This document shows positions 42,238 to 52,341 of a stretch of 64,000 bases of DNA, in pieces. This stretch comes from Agrypnia vestita (lineage: Eukaryota; Arthropoda; Insecta; Trichoptera; Phryganeidae), in assembly GCA_016648135.1 (NCBI GenBank), contig JADDOH010001584.1:248001-312000 (forward strand), given 5' to 3'. Below the pieces are notes generated by a model that was not told the origin of the DNA, made no database searches, and saw only the letters and a list, made by a program, of their open reading frames with translations. The translations under genes and the position numbers were made by a program. The first letter of the stretch is position 1. Every line of letters starts with the position of its first letter.

Positions 42238-43066
42238 GCACTGTACGAATTCCTTGTAATATGTCACTTGGGATAACACTATCGTAGTGAGAACGGTCTA
42301 TAGTAAACTAGGGTGATCTACAAAACGGGAATTCGGGAAACATCTAGAAATGTCTGGTACAACCGAGAAGCAACGAGAACCTTCTCCTAAACACTAGAAT
42401 AATCTAGAAAATATGAAAATACCAGCATTTTCAGGTATAATCTTTGGTGTACATTATAATCTCAGGTATAATTGGATAATCAAACAAGAGACAGTAATAT
42501 GGACCTACCAGCTTAAGCTGCCTACCGATTATAAAAAATAATAATAATAATCTAGGCCACCGTTGTCGTGTTTGATAGTTCGTTCGGTGCAAAATCGGCT
42601 GCGAAGTATGTGCGAGACGTCGCCCAGTGTGGCCACTCGTGAATTGCGAAACGATAAATAAAGCGAATAATCAAGCAAAGTACCTGACCTGGCGAAATAA
42701 ACAACTGCGATAAATACTACGAGCCAGAATTGAGAATGCAATGTTCAAGTGAATGTTAAATACGTGTTCTCCAGCGATTATAAAGTGTTTATTTACGAGT
42801 AATAAATACACTGCGAAATAGTGTAATTTAAAAATAGCGTAAAGTTTAATTCGTTTTAAGTTACTTATATATATAGTTAATTAATCATTAACGTATGTTA
42901 TTATTATTATTATGTATCTTGACGAAAAGGCCATGGGCTCTACAAAAAAATATCTTGATATTTTCAATAAAAAAGTGGTGAAAACATAGTTTATTTTTAT
43001 TAATTATATTAAATTAATCATTAATTAATAAATCGCTAATTAATTTTCCAGCCACGATACGTGACA
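42238..43066 (+). mobile_element. LTR family 1 copy interrupted by a PLE tail
   Basis: From GAATTCCTTGTAATATGTCA through GTTGTCGTGTTTGATAG, GTGTGGCCACTCGTGAATTG and GCGATTATAAAGTGTTTATT to AATCGCTAATTAATTTTCCA, CGTGACA. Bases ~42,900-43,012 do not belong to the family but are a PLE tail. The 5' end is truncated or rearranged. Longer than the other copies because of this insertion and local expansions. Confidence 0.6.
42900..43012 (+). mobile_element. PLE 3' tail nested in an LTR
   Basis: GTATCTTGACGAAAAGGCCA, TGGGCTCTACAAAA and GATATTTTCAATAAAAAAGT followed by GGTGAAAACATAGTTTATTT. This is the PLE tail with a degraded ribozyme core (CTTGACGA, and GAAA lost). Confidence 0.55.
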
Positions 43067-43479
43067 AGATGTTTCACCTATTTTATATCACACTGTAATT
43101 AACTAAAAAAAATATCTAATTTTCCTGACAAATTTTATAACATCGCATTTTTATTTCAGTTTTCAGACTTTTGCAGATACGGTATTAATAAAAAATCTTG
43201 GAAAGCTGTGGAAAATAGACAAAAATGAATCAGAGAAAATAGATAATAATGAAATTGCAATAAATGCAGCGCACAGTCGGTTTGGACGAGGATCGGTCTG
43301 ACGTTAGCTGCAGGAGTGGTTCACGGAAAGGGAGACCGGTTAACACGACACAACCATTAGCTGGGGACAAAGAAAAACGTTATTACTTTTACGAAAAGTT
43401 TCAAACATTATATATCACCATTATACACTACTAACTGCAGTACACAGTTTTGTAGTACCTATATTTAATCTCTTCTTTT
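43067..43479. other. No recognised feature
   Basis: AT-rich to mixed sequence; nothing recognised. Confidence 0.4.
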
Positions 43480-43930
43480 CTTAAGTGATGCAAAATACAG
43501 AAATGGCAGAAAAACGCGCTAGCCTACATTTTCTTCAAAAACTTATGTCCTCTGGGCTTCCTTATCTCAGAATATTTCGAGTATTTTATCCCCAGGAGGA
43601 CGTTATAATCAAGATGTATTAGATATGTCTTATAGAGATGAAGCTATTTTTTTATATGTGGGTACTAACTATCTCATTAAAAAATCTAAAAAAAGGCTGT
43701 ATATATATATGAATATGGAGCATTACTACAAATCTTTAAAAAAATATACAATGGATTCTGTAACTTTTAGGTCTACAAGTTCAATTTTAAATCTAAACAT
43801 TCCCAAATATAAAACAAGCGCAGCCCAGAACCATTAATCCTTTGTAAGAATTAAAACAGTCATTTCATTACCCGAAAACTTAAAAAAAAATCAAGATCTT
43901 ACGTCATTTAAAAACGAACTAAAATAAATT
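43480..43930 (+). mobile_element. LINE C-terminal remnant (CR1/Jockey-like)
   Basis: Frame ending LNIPKYKTSAAQNH, stop, SFVRIKTVISLPENLKKNQD, LTSFKNELK. The IPK-KT--AQ-SF--R...LPENLK-----FK-ELK layout is the last ~60 residues of LINE polymerases. One stop separates the two halves. Confidence 0.55.
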
Positions 43931-44654
43931 AATTAAAAAACCCTTGAAATTCCCATGAGCTTCACTATATATTTATTTATTTTGTTTCTCAATATTCTTA
44001 ACACCTTATTATTACAATTTTAATATCCATAAATGAACTGATGTGATTACTCCTCCAATTAACACGAGCGATAGCTCTTTTATGGTTTTTATTGTATGAA
44101 TGTATTATTCTATTCATGGAATTATATTCTATGATATGACTATAATAAATAAAAGCTTTGTCTATGAAACATCTATAATATAAGTAACTTCTTTGTCCTC
44201 TTGTGCTTTCCACCAATCACCCGCTTTCCCGTTTTTCCAAAAATCTATGCTCCTTTCTTAACCTTTACATAACTAGTGCTCTTATTCCAGGATCCCAGTT
44301 CTCTACGAAAAGATCCCGGATTTTTCCAGGCACGGTAATCTCGGTGCTAAGCTTGTCTGAATATCGGGATTACAGTGCTTTCAGACTTTTCGAAAGTGCA
44401 TATGATATTTTTTAAATTTTGTTTCACACTTTTTTCTTCGACATTGCTTCGATCGTGGTTTCGCCATCTTGTTTCAACCAACTGATTATATTTCTTCATT
44501 TGCATGGTTAAGAAAGGATAATAATAATATTATTTATCTCAATCAATTTTCTTTTTAAAATTGTAATAAATACTCAAATAAGAGAATGTCTCGAAGTAGA
44601 ACCCTTATTGACGTTTATCGAGAACTCACAGTTACGGTGAAAGACTGACAGTAG
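43931..44654. other. No recognised feature
   Basis: Unique-looking sequence; nothing recognised. Confidence 0.4.
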
Positions 44655-44862
44655 ATAGACTGCCAAAGCGGGTATTCCAGGCAAGACCAGAAGGCAGGAG
44701 ACCGAGGAGCCGTCCTAGGAGGATCTGGCGGAAACAGTTGGAGGACTGCTGCGAAGCGATGTTGCAACTAAATTGGGCTGACGTGGAGAGCGAAGCCCAA
44801 GACAGGAAAATTTGGAACCTTTTATGTGGTGCAGGGACCCCGACCCAATAGGATAAGGGGCA
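44655..44862 (+). mobile_element. LINE C-terminal remnant (another lineage)
   Basis: A frame reads RLPKRVFQARPEGRRPRSRP, RRIWRKQLEDCCEAMLQLNW, ADVESEAQDRKIWNLLCGAG, TPTQ and stop, followed by an AGAAGAAGAACAAG tail. GRPR--W-----D and A-DR--W are LINE C-terminal motifs. Confidence 0.6.
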
Positions 44863-45099
44863 GAAGAAGAACAAGAAATTGCAATCATTTTGTTAATGTA
44901 TTTATTTATATGTTTGAATATTACATGAAAAATTGAAGTAAAATATGTGTTCCAACTCTTATTTCTTCTAATAATGCAAGCAATTAAATTGCCAGCACTA
45001 TAATTTCGGTACTGCAAAACATCTTAGGTTGAAACTTGGAAAGAAAAATGTTTGACTTGGAAAAACTTTGAATTGAATGTCCTTATTATTACCATTATA

Positions 45100-45275
45100 A
45101 TTTATAGAAATAAACTTTGTTCACTTTTTTATTGAAAAAAATCAACATGTTTCAGAGCCCATGGCCCCTTCGTCAGGATACAAATGTATACTCAATGGGT
45201 TCCGAAACGTGTTAATTTTTTCAATAAAAAAGTGGTGTAAACAAAGTTTATTTGTATAAATTATAATTATAATGT
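45100..45275. mobile_element. Two PLE tails joined head to head
   Basis: 45,100-45,180 is a minus-strand PLE tail with a good core (ATC - CTGACGA - AGGGGCCATGGGCTCT - GAAA - CATGTT - GAT). 45,195-45,275 is a plus-strand tail that keeps only CCGAAACGTGTTAATTTTTT and CAATAAAAAAGTGGTG. The two form a long inverted repeat ending in AAACTTTG/CAAAGTTT and TATAATT words. Confidence 0.65.
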
Positions 45276-46098
45276 CATCACAAAATAATTTTGCTGTGTT
45301 TGAAGAAGAACTTATTATTACCGACTGAACAGCTGGCCCATAGGCGGTATAAATGTTGATTTTTTTATCTTGGGTATTTTTTTAATTTTATTTTTTATTT
45401 AATATTAAAACTACATTTAATTCATAATACATTTGTCTATTACAATCTACTTAGATACATTTTATTTTATTGCTTTGCCTCTCCAAAAATGAGACTTGCT
45501 CACGTGCTTGGTGAGGGGCTTACACTTTATTAGTTTATTTTGGATTTGACTCATTTGTTCCTTAGCTATATGTCTTGTTATGCATTGTCAAATTGTATCG
45601 ATCTAAAGTGTTGGTTTATTTTTTTCTTTAATTGTTGTAAGTCATCGATTTTCTTAATATCTGTAGGTAGGTTATTTAAGTTGTTTATGCCCAAGTATAT
45701 GTAGTTTTGTTGACACAGTTTGATATTATAATAATAAAGCTATTTTGATAATAGCTTAATTTTTTTTTGCTGTGAACCTGCCTAATTCTTTTGCGAGTAT
45801 AATTCGTACCCCGGGCCAGACCTGCGACACGCGCCCAGATCTGCGCTTCAACCGCTGTTGAACCGTAAAGCCATTAAAAATAATAAGAATAAACGATGTT
45901 CCAGCAACGAGCAGTGCGCAGACAACTTTGGGGCATACATTGAGATACATTTCAACCACTAAATCTAATCTCCCATTTAACAAGGATTTATTAAACACAA
46001 AAATATGGGATGCTTTATAAGGTCTCATAGTCTACTTTGAATTTAATTAAAGTTAATAAAAATTTGATGAAATTGTATTCATGTTAATATTAATGTAT
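45276..46098. other. No recognised feature
   Basis: AT-rich to mixed. The 90-codon minus frame at 45,756-46,028 has no recognisable motif. Confidence 0.4.
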
Positions 46099-46500
46099 TG
46101 TTACGGTACCATGGCTGTGGGAGGCGAATGAAACACATAAAACTATTTAAACTTTTATTTATAACACAAAGTCACTGGACACGAATTGAATTGGAGCACA
46201 GTTTCTTAAATTTTTACAAATCTTCACTGCACTTTTTATCTAATTTCGTATTTCTCTCTAATTATATTATCATTCCTGAATAACTTATCTCTCATATACA
46301 TTACTTAAATCGCTCAGGTTCACACTAGAGGCTAAAAAAAAACGTAAAAAAACTTCTCGCTCGTAGGTAGGTACTTTCTTGATTTACTATCGTTGGAATT
46401 AATACGCCGCACGATTTCGCTTTTTATGGTAATAGCCTGCTACCAACTCCGACACTGCGTACAGTAGCCGGTCGATCTCTTTTTATAGGTACCTACCTAA
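46099..46500 (-). mobile_element. LTR family 2 copy
   Basis: Starts TGTTACGGTACCATGGCTGT, GGGAGGCGAATGAAACAC, the reverse complement of the end of the copy at 16,629. The far boundary is not defined; CTCTTTTTATAGG near 46,478 may belong to it. Confidence 0.45.
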
Positions 46501-47392
46501 TGACGTTTTCTCGATGTTTCCAGAATTTACGAGAATAGAAGAATGAAAATAAATAAAATGTAACTATTTACCTCTTTTCATTGTTCATTCAGCGACATGC
46601 TTGAATGTACAAAAGATTAATATAATAGCAGTTCTTACGAAATTGTTAACTTTATGAAATATCATTTGTGAATGGCATTGTACTGAAAATGAGTTTTGTT
46701 AGCAAATATAAATATTTATCAGATTCATGATTTTTTAAACGGCAAATAATGATATTTATTTGGGTTGTTCAAAATACAATTATAAAAAATCTAAAATATT
46801 ATTTCCACACTGATCAAAAATGGCTTACGCAATATATTTATTCAATAATGATTTCGATATTATTGAAGCATCATTTGGTTTGAAAATATTGTTGTTGTAA
46901 AGCAAATTGTATACTTTTGCTGAAAATGATTAATTTCCCATTGATTTGCTAAACGATCGGCCAATCCTAATTGTTTTCTTATGGGAAACATCTGCTGCGA
47001 GCCGACATCATTTAAGAAAACAATATGTAAAAGAGTTTTCGGCACCAGTTCTCATTTCTATTATTGGTCCATTAGGTATACAAAATTCAACACTACATTT
47101 CCGGTGTTTTGAATTCGTTGTATTTTGAACGCCTGTTATGAAATTTTTCATTGATAAATTATTAATGACCGTTTAAGTGTAGTGTGAAAGTGATTTAAAA
47201 ATCATTAAGTCATTCACTTTTTTATGAATTCCTATGTTTTGCAATATTCTAAATGGATATGCTATTATAGCTAACCAGATCTTGCAATGGCAGTTATCTC
47301 TATCGCATTTATCACCAAATTTAAGCAACTTAACTCGCTCACGATCTTCGCAAAATTTATGTCGTAAAAACAAAACAAATACATATTAATAT
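46501..47392. other. No recognised feature
   Basis: AT-rich. Overlapping short frames on both strands look random. Confidence 0.4.
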
Positions 47393-47941
47393 TGTCACGT
47401 ATCATGGCGAGAGAGAAATAATGAAAACACTGGAAATGATGAAAGCACTGTACTTATTAGCGATTTAATGAATTGATGATAAATTAATTATTCAATGTTC
47501 AACGTTGTTTAACACGAATTAAACTTTATACTATTTCGCAATGTATCACTCGTACTTTATTATCGCTGGGTAACATGTATTTATCACTCGTAGAATATTC
47601 AATTATCGCACATACAAGTCGCTCTGGTTTATTTCGCCAATTAGGAACTTGGTTCGATTATTTCGCTCGATATATATCGCTTCGCAGTTCATGACTGGCC
47701 ATCCTGGGAGTCATCTCGCGGCTGGCGGCCGACCTCGCACTGAACAAACTGTCAAACACGATAACTCAATTCGCGCCGCGGTGTAGTTCCGTATTTACAC
47801 CCAAATGCTGATATCTCGTTGCTTCTCGGTTGTTCCAGTCATTTGTATACCATAGGCCATTCACGATCCTTCGATTGTATTGTGACATATTACAAGGAAT
47901 TACGACAGTGCGCGATTCCCTTTACTTGCCATTCTGTGACA
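47393..47941 (-). mobile_element. Solo LTR, family 1, 549 bp
   Basis: Begins TGTCACGTATCATGG and ends CCATTCTGTGACA, with short TGTCA/TGACA terminal inverts. ATAT stands directly on both sides (4 bp target duplication). No internal retrotransposon sequence is present, so it is a solo LTR. On the minus strand a TAAATACGG word stands upstream of GCGGCGCGAATTGAG, a likely promoter region. Gypsy-type by duplication length; no coding confirmation. Confidence 0.75.
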
Positions 47942-48579
47942 ATATTATTCGTATATCGTGTCCTAGGAACAAAAAAATATCTGAGATTTTTCTAAAAATT
48001 TCTGTAACAATATTTTGACAATAATTTTTTCTTTTAAACTAATTTACCAATATGTGAATATTCCTCAAAGTTTAGGAAATAAGAATGAAATAATAACTGT
48101 TCACAGATTTTTGGTGAAACTTTGTAGAATTCCATGATTATTTTGTAAATTGTAATGAAAAACACTTTGTTTTATTCCATTATATATTAACGTATTTAAC
48201 GTTATAATGTTTCCGTCCTCCGTTTTCATAGGGTAATTTCTTTGACAATAATAATTTAGAACGTTTTCATAGTTCCGCCAAAGGATGAAAGTTAAGACAT
48301 CTTGGAGGTTTTTCATAACAAGAGAATAGTAAACATCGAAATAAGGCTCTTTGCATACCTTCTGTTATCCATTTTAACTATATCCCCACCCCCATCTCAT
48401 TTACCATCTGCCACACCCTTAATGACAATGTTTTTAATTTTAGTTGAATACTATTATTGATAATGTTAAGACGTTTCGGAAAATGCTGAAATGTTAAATA
48501 TATATATTTATATAGGGGTATTTTATTTTATTTTTTAACTTTTTATTTTATTTTACTAACTATTTATTTTAATATATAG
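47942..48579. other. No recognised gene; ~31 bp direct repeat
   Basis: TATAGGGGTATTTTATTTTA followed by TTTTTTAAC occurs at about 48,511 and again at about 48,575. The rest is AT-rich. Confidence 0.5.
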
Positions 48580-48662
48580 GGGTATTTTATTTTATTTTTT
48601 AACAAACAGACCATCAACAGGTCGTTAATGACCCTAATAGATGATCCTAGAGAGATTAATTA
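48580..48662 (-). repeat. Repeat B, reverse copy
   Basis: TTTAACAAACAGACCATCAA, CAGGTCGTTAATGACCCTAA and TAGATGATCCTAGAGAG are the complement of 2351-2425 with a few changes. Confidence 0.55.
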
Positions 48663-50881
48663 ATGTACCAAATATGAATATTTTGTGAATATTTGAATAA
48701 GATATATTTACATAATACACTTTTTTACGATAAATAAATAATAAATAATGAATAAATAATAAATGAATAAATTGAGAATAATATTCAAACTAATGCAAAT
48801 ACAATTTTAGGAATAAGTTCCACATTAACAAGTTTTTACACAGTACGCTTTTTATGATAATAAATATAAATAATGTCTTGCAATAATGTGATGCGATTGA
48901 ATGAATTGTAAATAGTATTCAGAGAAAAAAAATATCACAAATCAATAAATGCAAGTTTTTGCATAATACACAATACACTTTTTATAAATAAATTAATAAT
49001 AAAAAGTGTCTCAAAAGATAAATAAATTGTAAAAAATAAAACAAATAATAACAACGTTAAATATAATAACATTTTTTTTTTTAGTTAAGCACAAACATAG
49101 GCATAACATATAGTCATCTAAATAAAATCATATAAAATATTATTATCATAATATTTCTTTATGTCGTAAATTATATTTTAGTCTACATATAGTTAGTACA
49201 TACTTTGCCTGTGCGCGTGGTCATGGCCCACTTTTAGACGAAACGGCTCGTATACATACAGCATTAAAACAAGAATGTACAAAGGTAATAATCACACAAT
49301 GAGGTATTTTTATCTGTTGCATCAATGATCACATTGTCAATTGCATTAAAATGTAATTTTTGAATATGTAAATGAAGAATATTGTATAGGGAGGTATCCG
49401 ATATTGGCACTGAAAAAATTTAAATGAATGATACAGCGTATTGAGGTTCATAATTATATTGGAAACTGTTATTTTATATTCGCAAAGAACATTTTGTACA
49501 TCCAGGTAACCATATTATTGATGGATTTGGCGTTTACATTGAAGATATTCATAATGATACATCATAAAAAATATTTAATTATATTCACTATGTTATCTCT
49601 ACTTGAGGTTTTAAAATAATTTTATGTTTCACTACCAGTTTTGAGAGAATCAGAATTGTAACAGTAATTCTGTTCAAATTTAAATAATTAAGTTCAAAAT
49701 TAAATAATGGTTAGACACTGAAAAAATGAGCCAAGTTACTGGTGAAAGGGTGGTTGTATTTGTTACGCGAATATTGAGAAATGAGTTAATGAGGGTAATA
49801 TTGTAAAACGAAAAAATAAACTAATATTAAAAACTCAAGTAGAGATCACATATAGTAAATATAATTAAATATTTTTAATAATCTATCAACAAAACCGTTT
49901 ATACTCGTAGCCGAAGAAACAAAACAAATTAACTCAATTTATAATATTTTAGTAGTAATTGTAATATTTTTAGAATTGTTGTTGTAGAAATTATTTCATT
50001 TTATTATTATAAATTATACATCAAAATTTTTGTTTAAATTTCACCTCATGGGTGATGAGCTAACTTGCGACAAAGAAACATAAAATTGAGTATTATAGAA
50101 CATCAATATATGTTTTTTCTACGCGTCAGATGATATCTTTCAAAAAGCCAATATTACAAAAGATGTAATTCTTTTCTAAATAAGGAGATCTAAAAGGTCG
50201 TGTACATGAATGATATTTAGAATAATGGCTCTTTCCGTACTCAATCCTATACTGTTCTCGAAGCGAAACATACGACTTAATTCATTTGTACACCCCACCC
50301 TTAAGTACAGGACCTGTTTAAACTAATTTCATTTTTATTCTAAAAGAAAGATATCCAAGATACTTTTTACAAAATATTTTCATTGTATAAAATAGACGCC
50401 TCTCTTGATAAATTCCATTATTCGGATTTACAACAGAAATCAAAAGCTTTCATTTTACTATAGGCTGGCTTCGCTCCGCAAACTATTGTTTGAAATTTTT
50501 TGAGCAAAAAATATCTGTTTATTAATTTTATCTTGTAGAAATATGTTTGTATTGTTCCCATGCAGCAAACCCTCGAATAAACCAGCGATAACTGTAAAAC
50601 AATGACAAGCCACCCCGCCTGGCATCATGTGGCATTTTTCCCAATCTCGTCTAACCCCGTATTAATTACGGAAAGCTTCGGACGATAGCTGAATACTGAA
50701 ATACAGCCTCCGTACGACCTCAAACAAAATAATGTTATAAATAATATTTCTCTATGAATTATTTCGGGATTGTTTTGTCATCAAGTGGTCGAGGTAATTT
50801 CAAAATTTTGGTTAAGTGCAGTGTTTTATTGAAAGTTTTACAATAAATTACAATTAATAATTAAATCAATAATAATGAATA
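48663..50881. other. No recognised feature
   Basis: The longest plain AT-rich block in the window, with many AATAAATAATAAA-type words near 48,730-48,770. No coding or repeat signature. Confidence 0.45.
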
Positions 50882-50925
50882 AGGGTCCATCATCAGGGCT
50901 GATGTCAGCCCTGATGATGGACCCT
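50882..50925. repeat. Perfect 21 bp hairpin with 2 nt loop
   Basis: AGGGTCCATCATCAGGGCTG plus A is followed after TG by its exact reverse complement. The right arm and flank read CTGATGA...CCCTGAAAACC, reminiscent of the PLE ribozyme blocks. Confidence 0.8.
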
Positions 50926-51414
50926 GAAAACCTTGCAAACGACCGTGAAAACCTGAGAACATTTTTAATTATCTAGTCTTTGTCGTAAGATTTTTTTAAC
51001 GTTTTTTTATCGGTGTAATAAACCCGATTTTTTCCATAAAAACGCTATTTTAAATTCAAACGCCCGCCATTTTGTCAAAAATCAATATATTCAAAAACTC
51101 CTACGTTAAAGACTAAATTATAGTGTTCATTTTGATAAAAAAAAATTTTTTATTATTCTGATGATTACAGATGAAATGGGAGTGTGGAAAATGAAATGGA
51201 GAATCACCGCGAAGGCCTTTTTTGGCAGTCAACAGAACCCAAAATTTTCCGCCAATGTTGAATATTTTTTAATAAATTATTTTTTACATTTTCATAAAAG
51301 TATTTTCATGTAGAAATGATATTAATACCATAATTCCTATAGGTTTCCATTAAAAAAATCACGGAAATTGCCTTTTTTCGCGCTTCGTGGGTAGGTATTC
51401 CCCTTTAAAAACGA
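50926..51414. other. No recognised feature
   Basis: AT-rich; nothing recognised. Confidence 0.4.
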
Positions 51415-51546
51415 CAATCAAATTAATATGTGTAAGTTGTGTGTACAATTCACATTTTTTCGTTGTGTTAGTGTTTATACCCGTAAACACCTACACAACG
51501 AAACAATGTGCGTCGTACGCACGGCATACACATTCTAATTCGATTG
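51415..51546. mobile_element. 132 bp foldback element, copy 2
   Basis: Ends CAATCAAATTAATATGTG and, on the other strand, CAATCGAATTAGAATGTG; centre TCGTTGTGTTAGTGTTTA / TCGTTGTGTAGGTGTTTA. Same length and layout as 23,941-24,072. Confidence 0.75.
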
Positions 51547-51796
51547 ACTCTCTTGAATGGAAAGACCTATACTAAACAACAGTTATATTTCACTTACCAA
51601 TATATATGTCGATACAATCAGATACAAATATCAAATAACTGCACCATGAATAACCGGTTAAAATAACGGCTTAACCATCTCTATTCAGAAATAATTTCCT
51701 TCTTTTGGTGAACGTAGACTGAAGTGTTTGGGAGTGTGCGTCTGATGTATGAGTTATTTTATTGTTTTTTTAACATAACCAAAAACGAAAATAAAC

Positions 51797-52273
51797 TTAA
51801 AACATATTTAGTTCAGAGGCGTAGTCACCATCAATTGTCAATTGCTTCCTATTTGTTTGGAAGACGGTTGATCCTGCGGGCGAAGAGTGTCCAGTGTTAA
51901 GTATCCTTATAGTGCAACTTTCATTCTCTGCCGTAGATGCTAAAAGGGCTTGGTCATCAAAATCTGGATATCGACCCTTACAAGCGTGTCTAAGCTGGTA
52001 TCGCAAGCTTTGAAGCGAAAAAACCACCCGCGACTGCCCTTTCGCTAATCGTTCCTTGGCCGAAAAGTTAATTGAGATCGCGAAATGGCTCCTTTGAAAG
52101 CTTTCAACCCTTTCTCGAAGTAGTACAGCATAAAGCGGCGTATATGTATGGTTAATCACTCGCTTGCCCTGGTCCAAAAGAGCGAACTTGCGGGGAGGAT
52201 CTCTTAAAGCGGTCGTGTCCAAAAATGTATATGAACATTTATTTAAATTCAGAATATTTTTGAGTTTGTTCAA
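51797..52273 (-). CDS. Unrecognised 158-codon open reading frame
   Basis: A GC-richer minus-strand frame without stops, notable in this AT-rich context. It begins MNKLKNILNLNKCSYTFLDT and includes ALRDPPRKFALLDQGKRVIN, KERLAKGQSRVVFSLQSLRY and a C-terminal TAENESCTIRILNTGHSSPA. I see no transmembrane segment, signal peptide or known catalytic motif. The first ~10 codons lie inside an inverted duplication (52,247-52,341), so the ATG is probably not authentic. It may be an exon, a fragment of a mobile-element protein, or chance. I assign no function. Confidence 0.3.
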   Translation of the reverse strand: MNKLKNILNLNKCSYTFLDTTALRDPPRKFALLDQGKRVINHTYTPLYAVLLRERVESFQRSHFAISINFSAKERLAKGQSRVVFSLQSLRYQLRHACKGRYPDFDDQALLASTAENESCTIRILNTGHSSPAGSTVFQTNRKQLTIDGDYASELNMF

Positions 52274-52341
52274 ATCTACTGTGTGACATGAAATCCAGTA
52301 CTGCTCTGAAAGATTTGGACAAACTCAAAAATATTCTGAAT
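52247..52341. repeat. 31 bp inverted duplication with one mismatch
   Basis: 52,247-52,277 and 52,311-52,341 pair over 31 bases (ATTCAGAATATTTTTGAGTT core) with a single difference; 33 nt lie between. Plus-strand reading across the right arm is MKSSTALKDLDKLKNILNEN then TGKKVI and stop; minus-strand reading of the left arm gives NKLKNILN, the same peptide. Confidence 0.7.

Noticed and set aside
42529..42741. 70-codon minus-strand protein
   Set aside because: It lies within LTR family 1 sequence and is not conserved as an open frame in the other copies.
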